Source: Lunatibacter salilacus
GTDB taxonomy: Bacteria; Bacteroidota; Bacteroidia; Cytophagales; Cyclobacteriaceae
DNA length: 64,000 nucleotides
NCBI RefSeq assembly: GCF_009797935.1
Contig: NZ_VOLC01000016.1
Coordinates: 98,127 to 162,126, forward strand
Direction: 5' to 3'
The stretch's first letter is position 1; each line of letters opens with the position of its first letter. Made by a program: the position numbers and the translations under genes. Below, piece after piece: positions 27,120 through 36,384 of this stretch. Under the pieces are notes generated by a model, which had not been told where the DNA came from, did no database searches, and saw nothing but the letters and a program-made list of their open reading frames with translations.

Positions 27120-27608
27120 ATGGAAAATGAATATGAAATTCCCGCCAAGACGAGAATCGGTCACGTGCACTTAAAAGTAGCCGACCTGCAGCGATCCTTA
27201 GATTTTTATTGCGGTTTATTGGGTTTTGAGATCACCATGATGTATGGTGACGGTGCCGCCTTTATATCGGCAGGCGGATACCATCATCATATCGGTTTGA
27301 ATACCTGGTTCAGTAAAGGAAGCCCTCAGGCGGAAAAAAATACCGTAGGTCTATTTCACACGGCAATCGTCTACCCTACCATAAAGGATCTGGCCATGAT
27401 ATACAATAGACTGAAAACTAACCGATACCCTTTCACAGGGTTTTCTGACCACGGCGTTTCTCTTGCGATTTACCTGGATGATCCTGATGGAAATGGTGTT
27501 GAACTCTATTGGGACAGGCCCAAAGAGGAATGGCCAAAGAAAGAAGATGGTTCATTGGAAATGTTCACCAAACCGCTAAACTTAAACGACCTATTGAAAG
27601 AGTTGTAA
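27120..27608 (+). CDS. VOC-superfamily (glyoxalase/extradiol dioxygenase-like) protein
   Basis: 162 residues with one vicinal-oxygen-chelate unit pair: IGHVHLKVADLQRSLDFYCGLLGFEI and LFHTAIVYPTIKDLAMIYNRL, then ISDHG-like FSDHGVSLAIYLDDPDGNGVELYWD. Metal ligands are probably His21-region, His81-region and the Glu of VELYWDRP. It resembles the N-terminal half of CatE-type catechol 2,3-dioxygenase homologues, so dioxygenase, thiol transferase or dicarbonyl-detoxifying roles are all possible. It stands 60 bases after the kinase and might be in the same transcript. Confidence 0.85.
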   Translation: MENEYEIPAKTRIGHVHLKVADLQRSLDFYCGLLGFEITMMYGDGAAFISAGGYHHHIGLNTWFSKGSPQAEKNTVGLFHTAIVYPTIKDLAMIYNRLKTNRYPFTGFSDHGVSLAIYLDDPDGNGVELYWDRPKEEWPKKEDGSLEMFTKPLNLNDLLKEL

Positions 27609-27781
27609 AAACAGGGCGGTATGTGAATCTTTGCTCAAAGATTAATCCTTTCCTCCACCGGGATTAGAATGTATAATCATGAACAGGCTCAAATTATACT
27701 TTTTATTGAATTTAGAAAACTTAGTTTACATGAACATTTTTGGTAAATTTGTGTATCTCTTTGTGTACACAACAAACAATT

Positions 27782-28033
27782 ATGATTATAATCAGTTCCA
27801 GAGAATTTCGCCAAAACCAGAAAAAATACCTAGACTTAGTGGATAAAGATGAGCGGGTGATTATTCAAAGAGGGAAGGATAAAGCTTATGAACTAACCAA
27901 AAATATCAAGAATGACCGGTTTTTTGATGATCCGGCAATTCAAGAGCGGTTGAATAATAGTATTCAGTCTTATAAAGAAGGGAAAACAGTCAAGCTGTCT
28001 GATGATCAGTTAAAAGAGCTGTTGGAGCTATGA
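27782..28033 (+). CDS. YefM/Phd-family antitoxin
   Basis: 84 residues from the ATG at 27782. A start 14 codons upstream would add sequence absent from the duplicate at position 4. The N-terminal MIIISSREFRQNQKKYLDLV is the Phd/YefM DNA-binding fold. The middle carries DERVIIQRGKDKAYELT. The C-terminal tail (ERLNNSIQSYKEGKTVKLSDDQLKELLEL) is the toxin-wrapping part. It overlaps the toxin gene by ATGA and should autorepress the operon. Confidence 0.88.
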   Translation: MIIISSREFRQNQKKYLDLVDKDERVIIQRGKDKAYELTKNIKNDRFFDDPAIQERLNNSIQSYKEGKTVKLSDDQLKELLEL

Positions 28034-28308
28034 GTTTCGAAATCGAGTATACCTCTGAGGCATTGGAAGACATCGAAAAACTCAAGAAAACAGGTAATAA
28101 GAGCCTTATGAAAAAGCTCTACGTTCTTATCCAAGAGCTTAAAGAACATCCGGAGACAGGGACGGGTAAACCTGAAAAGCTCAAATATTCTGAATTGGGA
28201 ACATGGTCCCGAAGGCTAGACAGAAAGCATTGGTTGGTTTATATAATTGACGGTGAAAGAATTATCGTTACCATACTTGGTACGTATGGTCATCACTATG
28301 ATGACTAA
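28030..28308 (+). CDS. YoeB/Txe-family mRNA interferase toxin
   Basis: 92 residues. YoeB marks are present: ALEDIEKLKKTGNKSLMKKLYVLIQELKEHPETGTGKPEKLK, the catalytic-region WSRRLDRKHWLVYII, and C-terminal GTYGHHYDD, matching the usual R..HRLVY...SxxGHY pattern. It would cut mRNA at ribosomes. A degenerate copy of the whole module lies at 4-343, about 27.8 kb away, so the module was duplicated or moved. Confidence 0.9.
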   Translation: MSFEIEYTSEALEDIEKLKKTGNKSLMKKLYVLIQELKEHPETGTGKPEKLKYSELGTWSRRLDRKHWLVYIIDGERIIVTILGTYGHHYDD

Positions 28309-28538
28309 CCATAATTTTGGTTTATTCCATTTAAAAGCAGACACTCACAAATTCGCCGTCTGATATCGTAATTAACCGCATAGTACGTATGTCAACGTTC
28401 CCCTATGCTTTTCTAGCTATCTTAATTAAAATCACTTTTTGTAATAATTCTAATTTAAATTATTGTTTCATCATACAAAGAATCATTTCCAATAACATTT
28501 TCTATTTTGACAATAAGTTGATAAATTAACACTTTCAT

Positions 28539-28628
28539 ATGTTTATAATTGTCTTTTCAGCGGTCATATGGAATCTCGCTATGATAATCATCCCACTGTG
28601 TGAGGGGTAAGTCATGCTCGATTTCATG
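28539..28628. repeat. Dispersed ~88-bp intergenic repeat, copy 3
   Basis: Close match to 6709-6797 (see there). It lies about 60 bases upstream of nrfH within a 381-base gap. Relative to its neighbouring gene its orientation is opposite to copy 1, so it is not a shared promoter in a fixed orientation. The rest of the gap is AT-rich with no coding signal. Confidence 0.7.
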
Positions 28629-28689
28629 ACTTTTGTCATATGTTTGTCAAAAAATATTGGACAATTTTGTCTTGTTAAAGATCTAGCCA

Positions 28690-29322
28690 ATGGGGAAACG
28701 TCAACAATTCAAAAGAAAGCTTTTTCAGTACAGCCTTGTGCCCCCGAGAAAATGGCGCCCCTATGCCACTATATTGGTTGCTGCTATTTTTGGGTTGGGC
28801 CTCTACCTATTTCGGCTTAGCAATGCGGCCTCCTACCTCTCCGATGACCCACAGGCTTGCGTCAATTGTCATCTAATGACCCCACAGTACATTACGTGGA
28901 CACACAGCTCCCACAGAGAAGTTGCCCATTGTAATGACTGCCATGTTCCCCATGACAATGTCTTCAACCAATATTATTTCAAAGCCAAAGATGGCCTATA
29001 CCATGCTTCGGTTTTTACCCTCCGGGCAGAACCACAGGTGATCAAGGCACGGCAGCCTTCCATTGAAGTAATCCAAAACAACTGTATCCGCTGCCACGAA
29101 GATCAGGTAACAGACGCTAAGTTAGTTGGTGTAGTAAACAACCATATTCCGCACCGTACCGACAGAATCTGCTGGGAATGCCACCGGGAAGTTCCCCACG
29201 GAAAAATAAGAAGCCTTGCATCTGTAGGCCATCAAATCGAACCCATACGTGCCCATGCCCCCCCCGACTTGGAAATCATACCCCAATGGCTTAAAGAAAG
29301 CATGCAAAAATCTAAGCAATAA
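28690..29322 (+). CDS. nrfH: Cytochrome c nitrite reductase, small subunit (quinol oxidase)
   Basis: A NapC/NirT-family tetraheme cytochrome of 210 residues. One membrane helix (PYATILVAAIFGLGLYLF, residues 24-41) anchors it. Four heme sites follow: CVNCH 57-61, CNDCH 81-85, CIRCH 132-136 and CWECH 161-165. It takes electrons from menaquinol and passes them to NrfA in the periplasm. It is the first gene of nrfHA, with 27 bases to nrfA. Length is a little above the usual 150-180 because of both tails. Confidence 0.95.
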   Translation: MGKRQQFKRKLFQYSLVPPRKWRPYATILVAAIFGLGLYLFRLSNAASYLSDDPQACVNCHLMTPQYITWTHSSHREVAHCNDCHVPHDNVFNQYYFKAKDGLYHASVFTLRAEPQVIKARQPSIEVIQNNCIRCHEDQVTDAKLVGVVNNHIPHRTDRICWECHREVPHGKIRSLASVGHQIEPIRAHAPPDLEIIPQWLKESMQKSKQ

Positions 29323-29349
29323 CAGCCTAACCATCAAAATGTAACACTC

Positions 29350-30843
29350 ATGAAAAATTGGATTCTTTTCGCGTTAACGGCCATAGTCGTTTTTTTGCTG
29401 GCCATGTTGGCTTATTCAATTATGGATAGAAAAACCGAGGCTAGGTTTGCCTATCAGCCAAAAGTACAGATTGAGGGGATAGAACCCAGGGATTCTGTAT
29501 GGGGATTGAATTATCCCCGCCAATATCAATCGTACATGAAAACGCAGGATACCACATTCAAGAGCATGTACAATACCAGTGGATTTATGGATGTGCTGGA
29601 TGATCAGCCCGAACTGATTGTTCTATGGGCGGGATATGCCTTCAGTAAAGGCTATAATCAACCCAGAGGACATGCCTACGCCATCACGGATGTGCTAAAT
29701 TCGGTCCGCATTGGCTCGCCGATGGAACCGGGGGACGGGGTGATGCCAAGTACTTGCTGGACATGTAAAAGTCCAGATGTACCCAGGCTGATGAGTGAAA
29801 TGGGGGTTACAGAGTATTACAGCACCAAATTGTCAAGTTTGGGTTCGGAGGTAATCAATCCTATTGGATGTGCGGATTGCCATAACCCTCAAACAATGAA
29901 TCTAACCATAACAAGGCCCGCACTTATCGAGGCTTTTGAGGCGATGGGCAAAGATATTAATCAGGCCTCCCATCAGGAAATGCGCTCACTGGTTTGTGCC
30001 CAATGCCATGTGGAATACTATTTTGACAAGACGAAGCCGGGAAAGGAAAACGCCCAATACCTTACCTTCCCCTGGAAAGATGGCATGACGGTGGAAGCGA
30101 TGGAAAATTACTATGACAACATAGATTTTGCTGACTGGATACATCCTATCAGCAAGGCAAAGATGATCAAAGCCCAGCATCCGGATTATGAATTATTTGA
30201 AATGGGGGTTCACGCCAAAAGAGGCGTTTCCTGTGCGGATTGCCATATGCCTTACAAAAACGAAGGCGGTCAGAAATTTACGGACCACCATATTGGGTCT
30301 CCGCTCAGTAATGTGGAAAATTCATGCTTTGTCTGTCATAGGGAAAAGCAGGCTGACCTGATGACGGACGTATATGAGCGCCAACGAAAGGTCAAAGAAG
30401 GCTCTTCCGCCATACAAAAACAACTTGCCAAGGCTCATATTGAAGCAGGAAAAGCGTGGGAACTTGGAGCTTCGGAAGAACAGATGAAGGAAATATTGAC
30501 AGGAATCCGTCATGCCCAATGGCGTTGGGATTTTGTCGTGGCTTCTCATGGTGGGGCATTTCACGCACCCCTGGAATCCAGTCGGATCATCACCTCTGCC
30601 ATGTCAACCATACAGGAAACTAGAATCCAACTTGCAAGACTGCTGGCTTCAAAAGGGCATAACGAGCCTGTTGAAATGCCTGACTTCGACGACAAGGATG
30701 CCCTACAAACTTATATCGGGCTTGATATGGAGACAGAGAATGCGGACAAAGCCAACTTTCTGGAGCAAGTAGTACCTCAATGGCTCAAGGAGGGGAAAGC
30801 TCGGGAAGCAAAAAAGGAAGTCAAAGTAATCAGCAGTAAATAA
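29350..30843 (+). CDS. nrfA: Ammonia-forming cytochrome c nitrite reductase (catalytic subunit)
   Basis: 497 residues, pentaheme. The active-site heme is the special CWTCK motif at 136-140, where Lys is the proximal ligand. CxxCH sites follow at 174-178, 216-220, 295-299 and 326-330. The stretch AQHPDYELFEMGVHAKRGVSCADCHMPY carries the conserved active-site region (His in GVHAKRG). An N-terminal helix (ILFALTAIVVFLLAMLAYS) is a signal anchor. It reduces nitrite to ammonium with six electrons and can also reduce NO and hydroxylamine. Partner NrfH is just upstream. Confidence 0.96.
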   Translation: MKNWILFALTAIVVFLLAMLAYSIMDRKTEARFAYQPKVQIEGIEPRDSVWGLNYPRQYQSYMKTQDTTFKSMYNTSGFMDVLDDQPELIVLWAGYAFSKGYNQPRGHAYAITDVLNSVRIGSPMEPGDGVMPSTCWTCKSPDVPRLMSEMGVTEYYSTKLSSLGSEVINPIGCADCHNPQTMNLTITRPALIEAFEAMGKDINQASHQEMRSLVCAQCHVEYYFDKTKPGKENAQYLTFPWKDGMTVEAMENYYDNIDFADWIHPISKAKMIKAQHPDYELFEMGVHAKRGVSCADCHMPYKNEGGQKFTDHHIGSPLSNVENSCFVCHREKQADLMTDVYERQRKVKEGSSAIQKQLAKAHIEAGKAWELGASEEQMKEILTGIRHAQWRWDFVVASHGGAFHAPLESSRIITSAMSTIQETRIQLARLLASKGHNEPVEMPDFDDKDALQTYIGLDMETENADKANFLEQVVPQWLKEGKAREAKKEVKVISSK

Positions 30844-30857
30844 CCACTAGACAGACT

Positions 30858-32186
30858 ATGAAAAAGTTTTTCATTTTGGGTTGGGGTATGCTGTATATCC
30901 TATCCTGCCAGACTTTGTATGCGCAATTCAAAGTAGATGGACAGATTGTTCAGCGATCAGAGTTCAGAAATGGATTCGGTAGCCTTATTTCTGAGGATGA
31001 AAAACCGTTCTCATTTATTGGCCATCGTGCAAGGCTTCAAGCGGCATATGAAATGGATGACTTTACATTTTATATGAGCATCCAGGACATAAGGGTTTGG
31101 GGAAGTACACCTCAGGTAAAGGCCTCAGATAATTTCCTTTCTGTTCATGAGGCTTGGGCCATGGCGAAACTCTCAGATACCTGGAAGCTTAAGCTGGGCA
31201 GGCAGGAACTCAATTACGACAATTTCAGATTTTTGGGAAACTTGGATTGGGCCCTGCAAGGTCGGGCGCATGATTTTGCTTTGGTGATGCATGAGAAGGA
31301 AAACATGAAATTCCACTTTGGTGGAGCATACAATCAGGCTACACAGGCACTCGTCGATCAGCCCTTTCTTATCCCCAACCAATATAAAATTGCCCAAATG
31401 GCCCGATATGAAAACAAGTGGGGAAAGGTACAGTTTTCGGCTTTATTCTGGAATGACGGGCGTGAATGGCAAAACTTTGATAACAGTGGAGCCCTTTTGG
31501 AAAAAGGAATTAGATACAGGTCGACATTGGGGGTACCCACCTTAAAATACAATTCCGGAAATTCCCAATTAGCTGGGTTTTACTACCATCAGTTTGGAAA
31601 GGATGTCGCAGGAAGAACCCTGAATGCATACAACTTTAGCCTAGCCTATAACCATATGTTTCCAATTAATTCCGAACAAGGTAAAGTCTGGACGCTTTCC
31701 GTCGGCACAGAACATATCAGCGGTACTGCAAACAATGAATCTGAAAAAAACAATTCCTACAGCCCACTTTACGGCACAAACCACTTGTTTAACGGGTTTA
31801 TGGATTTGTTTTATGTAGGGGGAGTCCATGAAAACAACGTGGGCTTAGAGGATTACTTTCTCCGATCCAGGTATGCCTTTAGCAAAAAATTCTTCTTGCA
31901 AGGTGACGTGCATGCGTTCTTTGCCCAAAATAGCATTTTCAGGCTAGAGCAACCGGCAAATCAGGAACAGTTGGATGGATATTTAGGAACCGAGTTGGAT
32001 TTTTCATTGGGGTATATTGTTAATGATGCGTTTTCAATACAAAGTGGATACAGTCAATTTTTCAATACCGATACATTCGCATATATTCAAAACAACCCCA
32101 ATCCAAAAGGAACACAAAACTGGGCGTATCTGATGTTGATTTTTAGGCCTACTATGATAAATAGATTTATCGGAATTTTGCTCTAA
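30858..32186 (+). CDS. Alginate-export-type outer-membrane porin
   Basis: 442 residues with signal peptide (cleavage near QTLYAQ) and a barrel-rich body of alternating aromatic strands. The block LGRQELNYDNFRFLGNLDWALQGRAHDFALV is characteristic of the Alginate_exp porin family. The end is not a classic C-terminal Phe but IGILL. It lies 14 bases after nrfA and 4 bases before ccs, so it is in the operon. A role in letting nitrite or another small anion through the outer membrane is inferred from context only. Confidence 0.8.
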   Translation: MKKFFILGWGMLYILSCQTLYAQFKVDGQIVQRSEFRNGFGSLISEDEKPFSFIGHRARLQAAYEMDDFTFYMSIQDIRVWGSTPQVKASDNFLSVHEAWAMAKLSDTWKLKLGRQELNYDNFRFLGNLDWALQGRAHDFALVMHEKENMKFHFGGAYNQATQALVDQPFLIPNQYKIAQMARYENKWGKVQFSALFWNDGREWQNFDNSGALLEKGIRYRSTLGVPTLKYNSGNSQLAGFYYHQFGKDVAGRTLNAYNFSLAYNHMFPINSEQGKVWTLSVGTEHISGTANNESEKNNSYSPLYGTNHLFNGFMDLFYVGGVHENNVGLEDYFLRSRYAFSKKFFLQGDVHAFFAQNSIFRLEQPANQEQLDGYLGTELDFSLGYIVNDAFSIQSGYSQFFNTDTFAYIQNNPNPKGTQNWAYLMLIFRPTMINRFIGILL

Positions 32187-32190
32187 TCAC

Positions 32191-35100
32191 ATGAATATAA
32201 TCCGCTTGCTGCTGTCCACCAAAGTCACACTGCTTTTATTTATTGCATTTGCTGCATCCATGGCTGCGGCTACGTTTATAGAAAATGACCACGGAACTCC
32301 CGTAGCCCGGGGAATGGTCTATGAAGCCTGGTGGTTTGAGGTGATCATGATCTGGATGGCAATCAACTTTTTGGCACACGTCAACCAATACCGCCTATTT
32401 CATAAAAACCGTTGGCCAATAGGACTTTTCCATATTGCTTTTGTGATCATTATCTTTGGTGCCGGAGTAACACGCTATTTCAGTGAAGAAGGCGTAATGC
32501 ATATCCGGCAGGGCAATGAGGAAAACACCTTTCATACAACGGCACAATACCTGCAGATCAAAAAACATGGTGAAACAAGCAATTATTCATTCGAGAAACC
32601 ACTCTTGTTACTTCCAAAGGATTTTAAGCCAAAAACGATTACTGCCAAATTAGGTGCCGCCAATTTCGAGGTGGTATTTGAGGAATTTATCCAAGGGGCT
32701 AAAGAAGAGTATTTGGAGGGAACGGAAACCTTTGTTGATGTGGCTGTAGCCATGGGGGCTGGCAGAGAAGATTATCTGGTGGACGAGGGGAAGTATATAC
32801 AAATGGGGGAAATCACCCTCAGCACCGCTAATGATTCCAATCACCCCATACGGATTTTTAAGGAAAATGGAACTTGGATAATAGCAACCGACCAGCATTT
32901 GCAGCTGATGGAAATGTCCACCCAGAGTATGGGAAACCAACATGCCGGGGAGTCCCAGCCCCTCCAATTGCGCACGCTTTACCAATGGGATGGTGGTGCA
33001 TTTATGGTGAAAGGAATCTATGAGGATGCCAAGCTAAGCTTTGTCCCGGAGGAAGACCCCGAACTGGCCAAAAACCTGCTGGATGTCGTCAAGTATAAAG
33101 TCCTGGATAATTCCGGGCAAATTCTCAGCGAGGCGTATGTGAAGCTTGTCAGTTTCAACCCAAGTTGGACTTCCTTTTCCCATCAAGGTGAAAATTACAC
33201 CGTTACTTTTGGGCCAAAGTCTGTTACCTTGCCTTTTGGACTATATCTGAATGCATTTGAACTGGAAAGATACCCAGGTAGCCAAAGCCCTGCCAGCTAT
33301 GCCAGTGAGGTAATGGTGATGGACAAAGGGGACGAATTCCCATACCGGATTTTTATGAACAATGTATTGGATTACAAGGGATTTAGATTTTACCAATCCT
33401 CCTATGACACGGATGAAAGGGGAACGATACTCTCCGTAAATCAGGATAGGCCAGGCACCTATATTACATATCTTGGATATCTTCTTTTGACTGTTGGAAT
33501 GTTTTTGACGCTTTTTGCAAAGGGAAGCAGGTTCAGCATCCTTAACACCAAGCTTGGTAAAATCAAAAAAGTAGTCGCATCCCTTATATTATTCTTGGGG
33601 ATTTCAGCCACTATTTCCGCCCAGGATGTCCCTCCTAATTTAGAATCCGATATAGTTCCTCTGGAACAATCCAGAGCATACGGTAAACTGATCGTGCAGG
33701 ATTTGGATGGAAGGATGAAGCCTTTGAATACATTGGCCAATGAAATAACCCGAAAACTAACAGGGAAAACTTACATGGCATTACCCTCCGGAGATGGCGA
33801 GATTAGGTTAAGCCCTGAACAGTTCCTCTTGGCAGTCCAAATGGATCCATCGGTGTTTAGTGAGCTACCCATCATTAAAATCGACAGGGCCAAGTCGGTT
33901 GAGGTTTTCCAAGCATTGGGCATAGAAGCAGCGGACAGGATCAGTTTCAGTAGCTTTTTGGATGAAGAAGGAAACTATAGGATACAGGAATTGGTGGAGA
34001 AAGCCAATCAGCTCAAACCGTCAGAAAGAAATGAAGGACATAAAGAGCTTCTCAAAACGGATGAAAGATTCAATATTTTTTATGGCTTGCTTACAGGCGA
34101 TTTTCTACGGCTCTTTCCGAACAAACTGGACGGAAACAATACTTGGTATACCGGACAGCAGTATTTGCAGGGTTTTGATGAAGAGGATGCAGTTTTTGTA
34201 AAAAACATCACTCCTCTTTATCTCCAAGCACTCAACAAAGGCCTGACAGCAGGTACCTGGGATGATGCCGAAGAGACCTTGGCCTATATTGCAATGTACC
34301 AAGAAAAAATCGGGGCGGAGGTCTATCCTACCCCCAATGAAATCAAAGCCGAACTACTTTATAATCAATTGAATTTAGGAACTAGGCTATTTGGTGTTTT
34401 TTGGTTTTTGGGAAGCGCACTTTTGTTTTTGGGGATTTTGATGCTTTTCAATCAGGAAGGTATTTGGAAAAAAATCTGGTTCGCCGGTAAGGTGATGGCA
34501 TGGTTCGGCTTCTTGGCCTTCACGTTCCACCTTTGTTTGCGCTGGTATATTGCCAAGCATCCCCCATGGAGTGATGGGTTTGAAATGTTGGTCTTTGTAG
34601 CCTGGGGGGTTTTATTGTTTGGGCTGTTGTTTTCCAATAAGTCAAAATTCACCCTGCCCTTGGGTTTGCTTTTCTCGGGGACACTCCTGTTCGTTGGTTT
34701 TTTGGATTGGCTCAATCCTGAAATCACCAATCTGATGCCTGTCCTTAATTCCTACTGGCTCAAAATACATGTGGCAATTATTGTAAGCAGTTATGCCCCA
34801 TTGGCACTTGCTGCAATCATCGCCTTGCTAAGTTTGATGCTGACTATATTCAAACCCCATAATCCCGGAAAACAATGGTGGAACAGTATCCGGGAATTGC
34901 AGATGGTCAATGAAATGTCAATTACCATTGGCCTGTTTTTGTTGGCTGTTGGCACTTTTCTAGGAGGTGTATGGGCCAATGAAAGTTGGGGACGGTATTG
35001 GGCTTGGGATCCCAAGGAAACATGGGCTTTGATATCGGTGATTGTCTACGCCTTTGTCCTACATCTTAGGTTGATTCCCAAATTCAAAAATGGTCTGGTT

Positions 35101-35319
35101 TTTAACTTGGCAAGTCTTTGGGCATTCTCATCCATTATCATGACCTCTTTCGGAGTGAACTATTACTTGTCAGGTTTGCATTCCTATGCAGCGGGAGATC
35201 CCGTACCCGTTCCCATATGGGTATATTGGGTGGTAGCCGTCTTGTTGACAATTTCTGTGTTTGCGGTTTTTAAGTATAAAAATCTAAAGGAAGAGGACGT
35301 TAAACAACTTGTGGTGTGA
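32191..35319 (+). CDS. ccsBA: Fused system II cytochrome c biogenesis protein (CcsB-CcsA/ResBC)
   Basis: 1042 residues. The N-terminal third is ResB/CcsB-like (LLSTKVTLLLFIAFAASMAAATFIENDHG, ... FLAHVNQYRLFHKNRWPIGLFHIAFVII). A large periplasmic region follows, then a membrane helix and an exported-looking segment after ISATISAQ (about residue 480). The C-terminal CcsA part has the heme-handling tryptophan-rich motif WGRYWAWDPKETWALIS and the SGLHSYA end. It ligates heme to CxxCH apocytochromes, so NrfA, NrfH, NorC and the NirK cytochrome domain depend on it or on a second system. The unusual CWTCK site of NrfA often needs a dedicated synthetase; this operon copy may be that. It is the last gene of nrfHA-porin-ccs. 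Confidence 0.9.
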   Translation: MNIIRLLLSTKVTLLLFIAFAASMAAATFIENDHGTPVARGMVYEAWWFEVIMIWMAINFLAHVNQYRLFHKNRWPIGLFHIAFVIIIFGAGVTRYFSEEGVMHIRQGNEENTFHTTAQYLQIKKHGETSNYSFEKPLLLLPKDFKPKTITAKLGAANFEVVFEEFIQGAKEEYLEGTETFVDVAVAMGAGREDYLVDEGKYIQMGEITLSTANDSNHPIRIFKENGTWIIATDQHLQLMEMSTQSMGNQHAGESQPLQLRTLYQWDGGAFMVKGIYEDAKLSFVPEEDPELAKNLLDVVKYKVLDNSGQILSEAYVKLVSFNPSWTSFSHQGENYTVTFGPKSVTLPFGLYLNAFELERYPGSQSPASYASEVMVMDKGDEFPYRIFMNNVLDYKGFRFYQSSYDTDERGTILSVNQDRPGTYITYLGYLLLTVGMFLTLFAKGSRFSILNTKLGKIKKVVASLILFLGISATISAQDVPPNLESDIVPLEQSRAYGKLIVQDLDGRMKPLNTLANEITRKLTGKTYMALPSGDGEIRLSPEQFLLAVQMDPSVFSELPIIKIDRAKSVEVFQALGIEAADRISFSSFLDEEGNYRIQELVEKANQLKPSERNEGHKELLKTDERFNIFYGLLTGDFLRLFPNKLDGNNTWYTGQQYLQGFDEEDAVFVKNITPLYLQALNKGLTAGTWDDAEETLAYIAMYQEKIGAEVYPTPNEIKAELLYNQLNLGTRLFGVFWFLGSALLFLGILMLFNQEGIWKKIWFAGKVMAWFGFLAFTFHLCLRWYIAKHPPWSDGFEMLVFVAWGVLLFGLLFSNKSKFTLPLGLLFSGTLLFVGFLDWLNPEITNLMPVLNSYWLKIHVAIIVSSYAPLALAAIIALLSLMLTIFKPHNPGKQWWNSIRELQMVNEMSITIGLFLLAVGTFLGGVWANESWGRYWAWDPKETWALISVIVYAFVLHLRLIPKFKNGLVFNLASLWAFSSIIMTSFGVNYYLSGLHSYAAGDPVPVPIWVYWVVAVLLTISVFAVFKYKNLKEEDVKQLVV

Positions 35320-35349
35320 GCAAATTAGATTTCCCATGCCTCTTAAGAA

Positions 35350-35474
35350 TGCTTCCTCCAAAGTTAATTTTTAAATAGAACCACAAAGGACACGGAGGTT
35401 ACATAGGGGACACGGAGAAGTTTTTAAAAAAGCTCTGTGCTCTTTGTGCCTTCTCTGTGTCCTTCGTGGTCATT
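35350..35474. repeat. Intergenic repeat forming a long hairpin
   Basis: GAACCACAAAGGACACGGAG near 35378 is complementary to CTCTGTGTCCTTCGTGGTCA near 35454, giving a long imperfect stem that ends the nrf-ccs transcript. The left half matches 24204-24271. Such ACCACAAAGGACAC repeats are frequent in Bacteroidota intergenic regions. Confidence 0.7.
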
Positions 35475-35511
35475 TTAGACATAAAACAACTTGTGGTGTG
35501 ACAAACTAATA

Positions 35512-35949
35512 TTAAACCAATCTGCGAAGAACTGTCTCGCCGCTTTCAACTTCCTCAGCAAGTTGTTTGAGGCTTTTCTTGGTCAGCATCTCTACCATTT
35601 CACTCCTTATTTTTTTGATCTCATGGTGAAGGGGACAAGGATTAAGTTCCGAACATGCTTTTAACCCAAGACCACATCCGGAAAAAATCCCGTCACCATC
35701 GATAGCCACAACTAAATCTTTTAGGGAAAAGGCCTCATGTTCCTTTCCCACATAAAAACCTCCTGTGGGCCCTTTCTGCGACCCAATGATTTTCTTCCTG
35801 ACAAGTTCCTGAAGGATCTTGGCCGTAAAAGGCTCCGGTGCATCAACGTAAGCAGCAGTCTCCTTTGCCCCCACCTTTAGGCCTATCTGGCTTTGTTTCC
35901 AAATATAAATCACTGATTTTATTCCGTATTGACAGGCTTTAGAAAACAT
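35512..35949 (-). CDS. Rrf2-family regulator with iron-sulfur cysteines (NsrR-like)
   Basis: 145 residues with the Rrf2 winged helix (KACQYGIKSVIYIWKQS, APEPFTAKILQELVRKKII, GPTGGFYV). Three cysteines at 92, 99 and 105 (GCGLGLKACSELNPC) match the cluster-binding spacing of IscR and NsrR. Lying between the nrf operon and the nor cluster, it is a good candidate for an NO-sensing repressor of both nitrite-reducing branches. IscR-type regulation cannot be excluded, but no isc/suf gene is nearby. Confidence 0.85.
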   Translation of the reverse strand: MFSKACQYGIKSVIYIWKQSQIGLKVGAKETAAYVDAPEPFTAKILQELVRKKIIGSQKGPTGGFYVGKEHEAFSLKDLVVAIDGDGIFSGCGLGLKACSELNPCPLHHEIKKIRSEMVEMLTKKSLKQLAEEVESGETVLRRLV

Positions 35950-36384
35950 ATATGCTTATTGATTTTTTAATATTCCCCAAAATAAAGACTTCTTTATCTT
36001 TCTATCGGTAACAATTGATACAAAGATCCGATAATTTTGTTTAGATATTCTCATAATTTTATTGTGATTACAAATTTACAAACCGTTCGGACGTACCACG
36101 GTGTCTACTGAATAGGCGATCGGTATGCTGATTCCAACATAACCAATGAACAATTAATTAATAGTTTTTTATTTTGTCACCAATATTAATAAACCCATTT
36201 TAGAAGACTATAGTTGTTTTCAGGGAAGAATCTTTTATAAAACTGATAATTTTGGCTACGTCCATTCTTTCCAATTTTACAGGCTAATGATCTCAAACCA
36301 AGCTCTCAATTCCAGTTGAAATCTGTATGGGGACTAATGCCTTTGAAAAATCTTACTGAAAAGTAAACTGAATATTTTTCATTA
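35950..36384. other. Intergenic between the Rrf2 gene and norF
   Basis: 435 bases, AT-rich. The minus-strand Rrf2 promoter should lie near 35960-36060. No coding remnant was recognised. The nor operon ends at 36385 without an evident T-run hairpin. Confidence 0.35.
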
